The notes beneath the pieces are model-generated. The model was not told the origin of the DNA. It made no database searches and worked only from the letters and a program-made list of their open reading frames with translations. Positions 15,194 through 23,086 of a stretch of DNA of 64,000 nt are shown in pieces. The stretch's first letter is position 1, and each line of letters opens with the position of its first letter. A program made the position numbers and the translations under genes. Source of the stretch: JAIBJN01 sp963847985 (GTDB taxonomy: Bacteria; Actinomycetota; Thermoleophilia; Gaiellales; Gaiellaceae); assembly GCA_963847985.1 (NCBI GenBank), contig CAWKBS010000009.1:248001-312000 (forward strand), read 5' to 3'.

Positions 15194-15879
15194 GCGGGCG
15201 ACTTCACCGACTCGACGTAGCCGCGCACGTCCGCGACCGGCTCCGAGTACGCGTCGCCGAGCGCCTCCTCCATCCGGCTCATGTACTCCTCCGTCCAGGC
15301 CGGGAACTCGTAGTCGACCGCGCGGAGGAACTCGAGCGTCGCGGCTAGGCGCATGTCCGCGATCGAAGGGTTGTCGCCGCCGATGAACGGCCGGTCGGCG
15401 AGGAAGAACACGCGGTAGACCTCGAGCGGCCCCGCCAGAGCCTCGTGCGCATCCCTCTGCGCCTTGGCCTTCATGTCGTCGTCGGCCTCGGAGGTGGCCA
15501 CCTCGCCGGGATACTGCCCGAAGCCGAGGGTCGGATAGGTGGCGCGCGCGAGCAGCGGATAGAAGGTGCCGATCAGGTAGAACATCGCGCTGTCGACCAT
15601 GGCCCGCTCGCCCGGATCGGTCGGGTAGAACTGGTCGAGGCCGTGCTTGTTGCAGAGGTACTGCATGATCGCGCAGCTCTCCCAGAGCGCGCCCCGCGGC
15701 AGGCCCTCCTCCTCTAGCAGAGGCGTGAGGTCGGCCGGGTCCTTCGCCAGGAACTCTGGGGTGCTCTTCTTGCCCCAGACGTCCAGCTCCTCGAACTCGA
15801 GGCCGGCTGCACGGACGAAGATCCGAGCGGTCAGGTTGTTCACGCTCGGCTTCAGGATGCTCAGCGTGTTGGCAGGCAT
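15190..15879 (-). CDS. Glutathione S-transferase family protein
   Basis: A 229-residue protein with a thioredoxin-like N-terminal domain (LSILKPSVNNLTARIFVRAAGLEFEELDV, then LTPLLEEEGLPRGALWESCAIMQYL with the cis-Pro/Glu-Ser binding site altered) and an all-helical C-terminal domain with FIGGDNPSIADMRLAA, the N-capping box. Actinobacteria usually lack glutathione, so another thiol may be used. ATG 15879 has AGGAGGAG upstream. It sits between the VOC and MetE-like genes of one operon. Confidence 0.82.
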   Translation of the reverse strand: MPANTLSILKPSVNNLTARIFVRAAGLEFEELDVWGKKSTPEFLAKDPADLTPLLEEEGLPRGALWESCAIMQYLCNKHGLDQFYPTDPGERAMVDSAMFYLIGTFYPLLARATYPTLGFGQYPGEVATSEADDDMKAKAQRDAHEALAGPLEVYRVFFLADRPFIGGDNPSIADMRLAATLEFLRAVDYEFPAWTEEYMSRMEEALGDAYSEPVADVRGYVESVKSPA

Positions 15880-15897
15880 GTGTGCTCCTCCTGATCT

Positions 15898-16482
15898 CTA
15901 GCGGTACGGATCCTTCGGCGACCGGTCCTCCGAGAGAGACGCCCGCGATCGCCGGACGAGCGCCTCGATGGCGTCGGCCAGGTGCTCCTGGTCGATGTTG
16001 TAGTCGTCCCGTTCCACCCGAAGCTTGTGCGACTCGAGCAGCACGTCGGCGTGGGTGAAGCCGACGGGCGGCTCGAAGCGGTACGAGGCGAGCTCGATCA
16101 ACAGGCCGAGCGGGTCCTCGAAATAGAGCGAGTCCATGAAGCCGCGATCCTTCGGGCCGCTGTGGCGGATCCCCCGCTCGTCCAGGCGCTCGACCACCTG
16201 CTTGAACGTGGCCTGCGAGACCGCGAACGCGACGTGGTGGACGCAGCCGATCTCCGTGGACGTCCGCGTCGGCTCGGGCACGCGCTCCTCGTTCGTGAAG
16301 ATGGTGATGAGTCGCCCGTCACCCGGATCGAAGTAGAGGTGGCTCTCCGACTCGTTGTCGAGGTTCGGCTGCTCGAAGACGAAGGGCATGCCGAGGACGC
16401 CCTCCCAGAAGTCGATGGACGTCTGCCGGTTCGCCCCGACGATCGTGATGTGGTGGACGCCCTCGCTCTGAAGCTTGCGCAC
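15898..16482 (-). CDS. VOC-superfamily protein (ring-cleaving dioxygenase / glyoxalase type)
   Basis: A 194-residue protein with paired beta-alpha-beta-beta-beta modules. Metal ligands are visible as His in GVHHITIVG, His in GCVHHVAFAV and Glu in GLLIELASYRFE, the 2-His-1-Glu set of extradiol or hydroquinone dioxygenases and glyoxalases. DFWEGVLGMPFVF is the VOC entry helix. GTG 16482 was chosen because it follows the ligase stop by 8 nt with GGTAGGGAAG overlapping; the longer frame overlaps the ligase. Confidence 0.82.
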   Translation of the reverse strand: MRKLQSEGVHHITIVGANRQTSIDFWEGVLGMPFVFEQPNLDNESESHLYFDPGDGRLITIFTNEERVPEPTRTSTEIGCVHHVAFAVSQATFKQVVERLDERGIRHSGPKDRGFMDSLYFEDPLGLLIELASYRFEPPVGFTHADVLLESHKLRVERDDYNIDQEHLADAIEALVRRSRASLSEDRSPKDPYR

Positions 16483-16490
16483 GAGCTTCC

Positions 16491-17774
16491 CTACCGCTCC
16501 ACGAGCTTCGACTTGTACTCGCTGCGCTGGAGGCTGCCCCACGGCACCAGCTCCACCTCGGTCTGGACGACGAGCACGGCGCGGATCTTTTCACGGATTG
16601 CTTGCGCGAGCAACGGATCGCTGTCGGCCCCGTCCGGGAGCTCGACGGAGACCGGCAACGGCGGCTCCTGCTTCACGCCGGGCGACACCGGCCTGACGAG
16701 GATGTGGCCACTCACGTCGGGGACGAAGGCGCTCACGACCTCGCGCACCGCCGACGGGAAGACGTTGACGCCACGGACGATGAGCATGTCGTCGGTTCGC
16801 CCGATGCAGCGAACGCGCGGGCCGGTCCTGCCGCATCGGCACGGGCTCGCCCGCACCTCGACGTGGTCGCGCGTCCGGAAGCGCAGGAGCGGTGCCGCCC
16901 GGTGCTGGAGATGGGTCAGCACGAGCTCGCCGGCGGCCCCGTCGTCGAGCGCGAGCGCCTCACCCGTTCCCGGGTCGACGAGCTCGGCGTGGACGAAGCC
17001 GCGCGCGCCCAGGTGCATGCCGTCCTGCTCCTCGCACTCGCCCCAGAGCGACGGGCCGATGTCGCCGATTCCCATCGCCTCGGTGACCCGCGCGCCCCAG
17101 CCCTCCTCCAGCTTCGCGCGGAAGGCCGGCTCGCCGCCGCCGGGCTCGCCCGCGACGAGGACCCGCCCGACACTGGATCCGCGCAGATCCAGGCCGCGCT
17201 CGAGCGCAGATTCGACGAGGTGGGCCGCGTACGACGGAGTCAGCACGGCCGCCTCCGGCCTGAGCAGATCGATGGCGAGCAGCAGGCGCTCGGTGTTTCC
17301 CGTCCCGACCGGGACGTGGCAGAGACCGATGCGCTCGAAGGCGGTCAGCGCCGCCCCGGCGACGAACGGGCCCGCGTTGTAGGTCGTGACGATCCGCTGC
17401 CCTGCGACCACGCCCGAGGCTGCGTAGCTCCGCGCCGACCCCGTGACCCAGTTCTCGAAGTCGCCGGCGGTCAACGGGACGTACGTCGGAATGCCGGTCG
17501 TGCCGCTCGTCGAGTAGATCCGGACAATCTCGGAAGGTTCGGCGGCGAAGTGGGAGCCGAACGGGTTCTCGGCGGTAGCCGTCGCCTTCAGCTCGCTCTT
17601 GTCCGTGAGCGGGAGCTGCGCAATGTCGGCAAGTCCCACGTCCGGCGCGTCCGCAAGGCGCTCGCGGTAGAACGGCGAGCGCTCGCGGAGATACGCGAGC
17701 TGCGTCCGAAACGCCTCGTCGTCGAGCGCGAGCTGATCGTCCCAGGGCCGGCTCTCGACCTCAGGCTCGAGCAT
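16491..17774 (-). CDS. Phenylacetate-CoA ligase (PaaK) family adenylate-forming enzyme
   Basis: Activates a carboxylic acid as acyl-AMP, then acyl-CoA. The 427-residue protein has the P-loop IYSTSGTTGIPTYVPLT, the YNAGPFVAGAALTAFERIG segment, the A5-type motif EAMGIGDIGPSLWGECEEQDG and the hinge GRTDDMLIVRGVNVFPSAV of PaaK-like enzymes. The zinc-like CRCGRTGPR seen in PaaK is present. It overlaps the citryl-CoA lyase gene by 14 bp and is followed directly by the VOC gene. The acid substrate is unknown; an aromatic acid would suit the VOC neighbour. Confidence 0.88.
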   Translation of the reverse strand: MLEPEVESRPWDDQLALDDEAFRTQLAYLRERSPFYRERLADAPDVGLADIAQLPLTDKSELKATATAENPFGSHFAAEPSEIVRIYSTSGTTGIPTYVPLTAGDFENWVTGSARSYAASGVVAGQRIVTTYNAGPFVAGAALTAFERIGLCHVPVGTGNTERLLLAIDLLRPEAAVLTPSYAAHLVESALERGLDLRGSSVGRVLVAGEPGGGEPAFRAKLEEGWGARVTEAMGIGDIGPSLWGECEEQDGMHLGARGFVHAELVDPGTGEALALDDGAAGELVLTHLQHRAAPLLRFRTRDHVEVRASPCRCGRTGPRVRCIGRTDDMLIVRGVNVFPSAVREVVSAFVPDVSGHILVRPVSPGVKQEPPLPVSVELPDGADSDPLLAQAIREKIRAVLVVQTEVELVPWGSLQRSEYKSKLVER

Positions 17775-18525
17775 CGGGCTCGTACTCGACGGCCTCCTCG
17801 GCCGCGGCGGCGAGCAGGAAGCCGCTCGGCCGCTCCCGCTCCTCGGCCAGGTGGGCGAGCAGGCTCGCGGTGCGAGCCAGGATCGGCACGGCCTTAACCG
17901 CGTCGGAGGAGAAGCCGAGATCGAGCATGACCGCCGCGATCGGCAGCGACACGTTCATAGGCAGCGGCTTGTCGTACTCCTCGGCGACGACGTCGCGGAC
18001 CTTGCGGGCGAGGGCGACGTACTCGCCGCTCGCGCCGCGTTCGTCCGCGAGCTCGAGGATCCGCTCGGCGCGCGGGTCGACGGGTCGGTGAACGGGGTGC
18101 CCGAAGCCGGGAAGGCGCACGCCCTCTTCGCGCAGGCCGCGCACCCAGTCGACCGGATCGCGGTCCGAGCTTCGCAGCTCCTCCAGCCACCGCGCGCACG
18201 CCTCCGACGTGCCCAGGACGACCGGCCCGGCGCCGAGGATGCCGGCGGCCACGGCCCCGTGCAGCGAGCCCGGATCTGCGGCGAGCGTCATACGGGCCGC
18301 GACGTTGCTCGGCATCATCCCGTGCTCCGCGATGCTCACGAGAAGCAGGTCGAGGAAGAAACGCTGCTCCTCCGTCGCCTCGTCGCCGGTGAGCAGGAGA
18401 TGGAAGTACTCCGTGAAGCTCACCCGGCCCATGAGGTCGCCGCAGAGATCTCGTCCGCGCACCTCGACCCGGTCGGGATAGGCCTGGCTGATGGAGCTGA
18501 CGGGCTTCGGATGCTCGCTCGGCAC
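17761..18525 (-). CDS. Citryl-CoA lyase / citrate-synthase-like protein
   Basis: A 254-residue short member of the citrate synthase superfamily, comparable to the citryl-CoA lyase (CCL, CitE-like) type. Catalytic-region motifs are DPGSLHGAVAAGILGAG and RLPGFGHPVHRPVDPRAE (His in GFGH), with the C-terminal DLGFSSDAVKAVPILARTASLLAHLAEE. It could cleave or form a C-C bond in a CoA thioester such as citryl-CoA or a methyl-branched analogue. First gene of the five-gene operon; a TAGCGT -10 lies 7 nt before the GTG start. Confidence 0.82.
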   Translation of the reverse strand: MPSEHPKPVSSISQAYPDRVEVRGRDLCGDLMGRVSFTEYFHLLLTGDEATEEQRFFLDLLLVSIAEHGMMPSNVAARMTLAADPGSLHGAVAAGILGAGPVVLGTSEACARWLEELRSSDRDPVDWVRGLREEGVRLPGFGHPVHRPVDPRAERILELADERGASGEYVALARKVRDVVAEEYDKPLPMNVSLPIAAVMLDLGFSSDAVKAVPILARTASLLAHLAEERERPSGFLLAAAAEEAVEYEPDARA

Positions 18526-18532
18526 CCAGCCG

Positions 18533-18538
18533 ACGCTA
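18533..18538 (-). promoter_or_regulatory. -10 element of the five-gene operon
   Basis: TAGCGT on the minus strand ends 7 nt before the GTG of the citryl-CoA lyase gene, with no Shine-Dalgarno between; a leaderless transcript is implied. Confidence 0.4.
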
Positions 18539-18567
18539 CGTAATCGGACGGCCGAGCGTCAAGCCGG

Positions 18568-19098
18568 TCAGCGTGCGCGCTCGTAGCGCAAGCTGACGCC
18601 CTCGGTGTCCTCGGCCGGTTCCAGGGAGACCAGGCGGAAGCGGCGCAGCGGGAAATTGCCGTCGGCGAGCGCCGGGCCGCGGCCGACGAACGTCGGCGCG
18701 AGCGTCAGGATCAGCTCGTCCAGGCGGTCGATCGCCAGGACCTGAGCTGCGAGGTTGCCGCCGCCGAGCAGCCATACGCGCTCGCGGCCGGCGGCCTCGA
18801 GCTCCGCGACCAGCTCCGACACGTCGCCGGCGAAGCGGCGGACGTCGGCGCCCTCGATGTCGGGGAGGTCGTCGCGGTGCGTGACGAGCCACGTCGGTCG
18901 ATCGCCGTACGGCCACGGGTGCGCGGTCAGGAACTCGTACGTGCTCGCGCCCACGATCAGGCCGTCGATCCCCGCGAAGAACTCTGCGTAGCCGTGGTCG
19001 CCCGCCTCCGAGGACAGCGTCTCCAGGAACGCCAGATCGTGCTCCGGCCCGGCGATGCGGCCGTCGAGGCTCGCGGCGACGTAGTAGACGATCCGCAT
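18568..19098 (-). CDS. Dihydrofolate-reductase-like protein (RibD C-terminal domain family)
   Basis: A 176-residue NADPH-dependent reductase fold: MRIVYYVAASLDGRIAG, LIVGASTYEFL, RVWLLGGGNLAAQVLAIDRLDELILTLAPTFVGRGPALA, the standard order of RibD-C/DHFR-like proteins. The stand-alone proteins of this type are often of unknown substrate and are not the folate enzyme. Its ATG overlaps the M23 stop by a single base, so these two genes are cotranscribed. Confidence 0.88.
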   Translation of the reverse strand: MRIVYYVAASLDGRIAGPEHDLAFLETLSSEAGDHGYAEFFAGIDGLIVGASTYEFLTAHPWPYGDRPTWLVTHRDDLPDIEGADVRRFAGDVSELVAELEAAGRERVWLLGGGNLAAQVLAIDRLDELILTLAPTFVGRGPALADGNFPLRRFRLVSLEPAEDTEGVSLRYERAR

Positions 19099-19598
19099 CA
19101 GTTGCCGGCGAACGCGTTCCGGCCGAGGAGCGCCAGCGGGTCGATCAGCTTCCCATGCCGCCAGGCCTGGAAGTGGAGGTGTGTGCCGGTGCAGGAGCCG
19201 GTGCAGCCCGCGCGGCCGATGATCTGCCGCGCCGTGACCACGTCCCCGCGCTTGACGAAGGCGCGCGCGAGGTGCGCGTACATCGTCACGATCCCGTCCT
19301 CGTGGCGCAGCTTGACGACGAGGCCGTAGCCCGAGTAGTCGTCGAGCCAGCCGACGTGGGTGACGCGGCCGGTCTGGGTCGCGCGCACGCGCGTCTCGTA
19401 CCAGCCCTCGATGTCGATCCCGTCGTGGTTCCGGCCCCACCGATAGCCGAACGGCGAGCCGAGCGGGCCGTCCATGGGGACGAGCCAACGCGCCTCCTGG
19501 TGGGAGTCGGCGGGCGATTCTTCATAGCCGGCCAGCGCGGGCGATGCGAGGACGGAGCAACAAAAAAGGCCCAAGAGCAGGGCCTTACTACGAAACAC
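19098..19598 (-). CDS. M23 family metallopeptidase, exported
   Basis: Peptidoglycan endopeptidase (LytM/lysostaphin-like). Signal peptide RSKALLLGLFCCSVLASPALAG, then the zinc site with NHDGIDIEG (H-x3-D) and THLHFQAW (HxH), plus SPFGYRWG and YAHLARAFVKRGDVV. 166 residues from GTG 19598, chosen because it puts the signal peptide first. Unusually, a strong terminator-like hairpin lies within the signal-peptide codons (19562-19586). Confidence 0.85.
   Translation of the reverse strand: MFRSKALLLGLFCCSVLASPALAGYEESPADSHQEARWLVPMDGPLGSPFGYRWGRNHDGIDIEGWYETRVRATQTGRVTHVGWLDDYSGYGLVVKLRHEDGIVTMYAHLARAFVKRGDVVTARQIIGRAGCTGSCTGTHLHFQAWRHGKLIDPLALLGRNAFAGN
19562..19586 (-). terminator. Intrinsic-terminator-like hairpin inside the M23 signal-peptide codons
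   Basis: On the minus strand AAGGCCC and GGGCCTT pair around TGCTCTT and run straight into TTTTTT, a textbook intrinsic terminator. It lies 35 nt after the stop of the Eis-like gene but within codons 5-12 of the M23 gene (Lys-Ala-Leu-Leu-Leu-Gly-Leu-Phe). It would separate the two genes or act as an attenuator. Confidence 0.65.
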
Positions 19599-19620
19599 GG
19601 GGCGGAACGGTAGCAGATCC

Positions 19621-20823
19621 CTAGAAGATCTCGGGGCACCACGGCTTTCTGCTCGTGCGGAAAAGCACATCGGCGCGGGCGATCGCACCCTCCTTGACCT
19701 CCTCGATCCGGCCCGCGCGCAGGAGATCCGAGAACGTGAACCCGCCGAGGAAGACGGTGCCCAGCTCGGCGGCCGTGAGCCGCAGGTCGGGGCTCGCGGT
19801 CGTCTTCGAGCCGTCGAGCCCGTAGCGTCCGTCGTTCCAGGGGCAGAACGCGTCGCTCACCTCGAGGACGAGCTCGCCGTCGCCCGCGTACGAGCGCGCG
19901 GCGAGCGCGGCGCCGACGTCCACCGGCCGGATCCAGAGCCCGTCGCCGACGCGGAACTTCATCCGGTTCTGCTCGAAGAGCAGGAGGTGCAGCGGATGGT
20001 CGACCGGGAGGAGCTCGGCGTCGACCTTGGCCATCCAGTCGATGTCGAGCAGGTAGCGCCAGACGGCGGCGGTCGCCGCCGGTGTCGCGCCCATCGCCTC
20101 GACCACGTGGGTGACACCGGTCGGGACCCCGTCGGCGTAGGAGAAGTTCATCCGGTAGAGCGCGTACGCATCGGCGGCGCCGTCCCGCTCGAGGACGGCG
20201 TACGTGAGCTCCCCGCCGCCCTCCCGGCGCCACTCCGAGTCGGCGAGCGTTCGCATCTTCCACCACTCCTGCGAGCGCGAGAGCATGCCCGGTGTCTCCG
20301 GGACGACCCGCTCGTAGACGCCGGGGAAGAGCGTCAGCGCCTCGTCCTCGGTTACGAGGCGCGCAGCCCCGTCCCAGTCCACGGGCCGCGCGAAGGCCGC
20401 GTGCTCCCTGGGGATCTCCACGTCCGCGCACACCGAGGCGAGCCCGTAGCCGAAGCGCCCGTAGAGGCCGCCCTCCGAGGCCCAGAGCGCCGCGATCGGC
20501 TCGCCGCGCGCGTGGGCGTCCTTCATCTGAGCGGCCATGAGCTCGCGCACGATCCCGCGGCGTCGGTGCGTCGGGAGGACGCCGACGACCGTGACGCCCG
20601 CGGTCTGCACCGGCCCGCCCGGGATCGTCATCTCGAACTCGAAGACGCCGGCTCCGGCGACGATCGCCCCGTCCTCCACGGCGACGTGCATCCGCCCGTC
20701 CGCGATAGGCATACGCGCCGCCCGGTCCTCGTCGGGGCCCGTGGGCGAGCCGAAGTAGTGCCAGATCGGACGGAGCCCGTCGCGCAGCTCCTCCGGTTGG
20801 GCCGTGCGGATCTCGACGCTCAG
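19621..20823 (-). CDS. GNAT acetyltransferase of the Eis family
   Basis: A 400-residue enzyme like Eis, which N-acetylates aminoglycosides or lysines. It has GVTVVGVLPTHRRRGIVRELM (acetyl-CoA loop), LWASEGGLYGRFGYGLAS (catalytic Tyr region), a second GNAT-like domain and a C-terminal sterol-carrier-like domain ending in Phe, whose carboxylate serves as base in Eis. No ATG, GTG or TTG fits: the likely start is CTG 20823 (CTGAGCGTCGAG), overlapping the helicase stop TGA, as in an ATGA-type coupling. Confidence 0.8.
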   Translation of the reverse strand: MSVEIRTAQPEELRDGLRPIWHYFGSPTGPDEDRAARMPIADGRMHVAVEDGAIVAGAGVFEFEMTIPGGPVQTAGVTVVGVLPTHRRRGIVRELMAAQMKDAHARGEPIAALWASEGGLYGRFGYGLASVCADVEIPREHAAFARPVDWDGAARLVTEDEALTLFPGVYERVVPETPGMLSRSQEWWKMRTLADSEWRREGGGELTYAVLERDGAADAYALYRMNFSYADGVPTGVTHVVEAMGATPAATAAVWRYLLDIDWMAKVDAELLPVDHPLHLLLFEQNRMKFRVGDGLWIRPVDVGAALAARSYAGDGELVLEVSDAFCPWNDGRYGLDGSKTTASPDLRLTAAELGTVFLGGFTFSDLLRAGRIEEVKEGAIARADVLFRTSRKPWCPEIF

Positions 20824-22973
20824 AGGACCTTCTCCAGCGGCGCGTAGTCGAGCATGAGCCGACGCTCGGCGCCGTCCTGGGCGAAGCGGACGGTGACGAT
20901 GCCGTCGCCCTCGATGCGGACGACGACGCCCTCGCCGAGCGTCGAGTGGCGCACGGAGTCGCCGGTCGCCAGATCGGGCGCGGGCCCGGACGGCGCCTGA
21001 GACGCGCGGGGCGCGTTGTAGCCGGTCCACGACGCCGGCCGCAGCCGCTCGCGCTGGATCTCGTCCGGAAGCTCCTCCAGGAAGCGGCTCGGGCTGCGGT
21101 AGTCGCGCGAGCCCCAGAGCGACCGTGTCGCCGCGTGGGTCAGCGTCAGGTGCTCCTGCGCCCGCGTGAGGCCGACGTAGGCCAGGCGCCGCTCCTCCTC
21201 GATGCCCTGCTCCTCGATCGAGCGGGCGTGCGGGAAGACACCCTCCTCCATGCCGACGAGGAAGACCGCGCGGAACTCGAGGCCCTTCGCGTTGTGGAGC
21301 GTCATCAGCGTGACGCGGCTGCCCTCCTCGGCGAGCGCGTCCTGGTCGGAGAAGAGCGAGATCTGCTGGAGGAACTCGGAGAGGGTCGGATTGTCCGCGG
21401 CCGCCTGGTACTCGAGCGCGACGCCGCCGAGCTCGAGCAGGTTCTCGACGCGGCCCTGGGCCTCGATCGTGCGCTCCGCCTTCAGCGCCTCGAGGTAGCC
21501 GCTCTGCTCCAGCACACGCTCCAGAAGCTCCGGGACGGGGAGCTCGAGCGCACCGGCCATCAGGGACTGGAGGAGCAGGTGCAGGCGCTGAACCGCCTTG
21601 AGCGGCGCCGCGCCGACGCCGGCATCCTCCGCCTGGCCGAGCGCCTCGAAGAGGGAGAGGCCCTGCGCGTCGGCGTACACCTGGAGGCGCGCGATCGACG
21701 CGTCGCCGATGCCGCGCCGCGGACGGTTCGCGATGCGGGCAAGCGAGACGCCGTCGAACGGGTTGTCGATCACCTGGAGGTAGGCGACCGCGTCTTTGAT
21801 CTCGGCGCGCTCGTAGAAGCGCGGGCCGCCGATCACCTGGTACGGGATCTCCTGGCGGACGAGTACGTCCTCGAGCACGCGCGACTGGGCGTTCGTCCGG
21901 TAGAAGACCGCGATCTCGGCGCCGGCGTGGCCCTCATCGAGCAGGCCGGCGATCTCGGAAGCGACGAAGCGCGCCTCGGCGTGCTCGTCCTCGACCTCGA
22001 GCACGCGGACGGGATCGCCCTCCCCCAGCTCGCTGAACAGGTTCTTCGGCTTGCGCTCGCGGTTGTGGGCGATCAGTGAGTTGGCGGCGCGGAGGACGGC
22101 GTTCGTCGAGCGGTAGTTCTGCTCGAGGGCGATCACCTGCGCGCCGCCGAAGTCCCGCTCGAACTCGAGGATGTTGCGGATGTCGGCGCCGCGGAACGCG
22201 TAGATCGACTGGTCGGGGTCGCCGACTGCGAAGACGTTGCCGTGCACGCCGGCGATGAGCTGGAGCAGGCGGTACTGCGCGTGGTTCGTGTCCTGGTACT
22301 CGTCCACGAGCACGTAGCGAAACGCCTTCTGCCACTTCTCGCGCGCGTCCGGGTGGTTCTCCAGCACCTCGACCGTGCGCATGATCAGGTCGTCGAAGTC
22401 CATCGCGTTCGACGTGTGCAGGCGGCTCTGATAGCGCTTGTACACGGCGGCGACGGTCTGCTCGTAGAACGAGCCGACTCGCTGCTCGTACTCCTCGGGC
22501 CCGACGAGCTGGTTCTTCGCGCTCGAGATCTGCGCGTGGATGCCGCGGGGGACGAAGCGCTTCGGGTCCCAGCCCTCCTCCTCCACGATCGCCTTGACGA
22601 CCCGCACCTGGTCGGCCTGGTCGTAGATGGTGAAGTTCGACTTGTAGGCCAGGCGCGGCGCCTCGCGGCGGAGGATGCGGCCGCACGCGGCGTGGAACGT
22701 CAGCACCCACATGCGCCGAGCCACGTCGCCGAGGCCGAGCTCCAGGCGACGCTTCATCTCCCCGGCCGCCTTGTTCGTGAAGGTGATGGCCAGGACCTCG
22801 TTCGGCTTCACGCCGCAGGCGGTGACGAGGTGCGCGATGCGGTGGGTGAGCACGCGCGTCTTCCCGGAGCCGGCGCCGGCGACGACCAGCACCGGGCCCT
22901 CGGTGGCGAGCACGGCCTCGCGCTGGGCCGGGTTGAGATCGGCGAGGTACTGCTCGGGGGAGGTGACCGCCAT
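20820..22973 (-). CDS. pcrA: UvrD/PcrA-type DNA helicase
   Basis: 3'-5' SF1 helicase for excision repair and replication-fork maintenance. 717 residues: Q-motif LNPAQREAVLATEGP, Walker A VVAGAGSGKTRVLTHRI, AITFTNKAAGEMKRRL, Walker B LVDEYQDTNHAQY, GDPDQSIYAFRGADI, QNYRST, VTLMTLHNAKGLEF and LAYVGLTRAQEHL. The C-terminal Tudor-like tail GDSVRHSTLGEGVVVRIEGDG is as in PcrA, where it contacts RNA polymerase. ATG 22973 has TACCAT 7 nt upstream and no Shine-Dalgarno. Confidence 0.95.
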   Translation of the reverse strand: MAVTSPEQYLADLNPAQREAVLATEGPVLVVAGAGSGKTRVLTHRIAHLVTACGVKPNEVLAITFTNKAAGEMKRRLELGLGDVARRMWVLTFHAACGRILRREAPRLAYKSNFTIYDQADQVRVVKAIVEEEGWDPKRFVPRGIHAQISSAKNQLVGPEEYEQRVGSFYEQTVAAVYKRYQSRLHTSNAMDFDDLIMRTVEVLENHPDAREKWQKAFRYVLVDEYQDTNHAQYRLLQLIAGVHGNVFAVGDPDQSIYAFRGADIRNILEFERDFGGAQVIALEQNYRSTNAVLRAANSLIAHNRERKPKNLFSELGEGDPVRVLEVEDEHAEARFVASEIAGLLDEGHAGAEIAVFYRTNAQSRVLEDVLVRQEIPYQVIGGPRFYERAEIKDAVAYLQVIDNPFDGVSLARIANRPRRGIGDASIARLQVYADAQGLSLFEALGQAEDAGVGAAPLKAVQRLHLLLQSLMAGALELPVPELLERVLEQSGYLEALKAERTIEAQGRVENLLELGGVALEYQAAADNPTLSEFLQQISLFSDQDALAEEGSRVTLMTLHNAKGLEFRAVFLVGMEEGVFPHARSIEEQGIEEERRLAYVGLTRAQEHLTLTHAATRSLWGSRDYRSPSRFLEELPDEIQRERLRPASWTGYNAPRASQAPSGPAPDLATGDSVRHSTLGEGVVVRIEGDGIVTVRFAQDGAERRLMLDYAPLEKVL

Positions 22974-22980
22974 CGAGTCG

Positions 22981-22986
22981 ATGGTA
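22981..22986 (-). promoter_or_regulatory. -10 element of the helicase gene
   Basis: TACCAT on the minus strand lies 7 nt before the helicase ATG with no Shine-Dalgarno, the leaderless pattern seen repeatedly in this window. Confidence 0.4.
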
Positions 22987-23086
22987 TCCGCCGGGGTCCG
23001 GCGTTCTCGCGCGCGTTCGCCGCGCGTTACGGGGTCGTTACGGGTCGCCGCGAGCCTTTCGGCGTCATCGATCAAGGAGAGACCTG

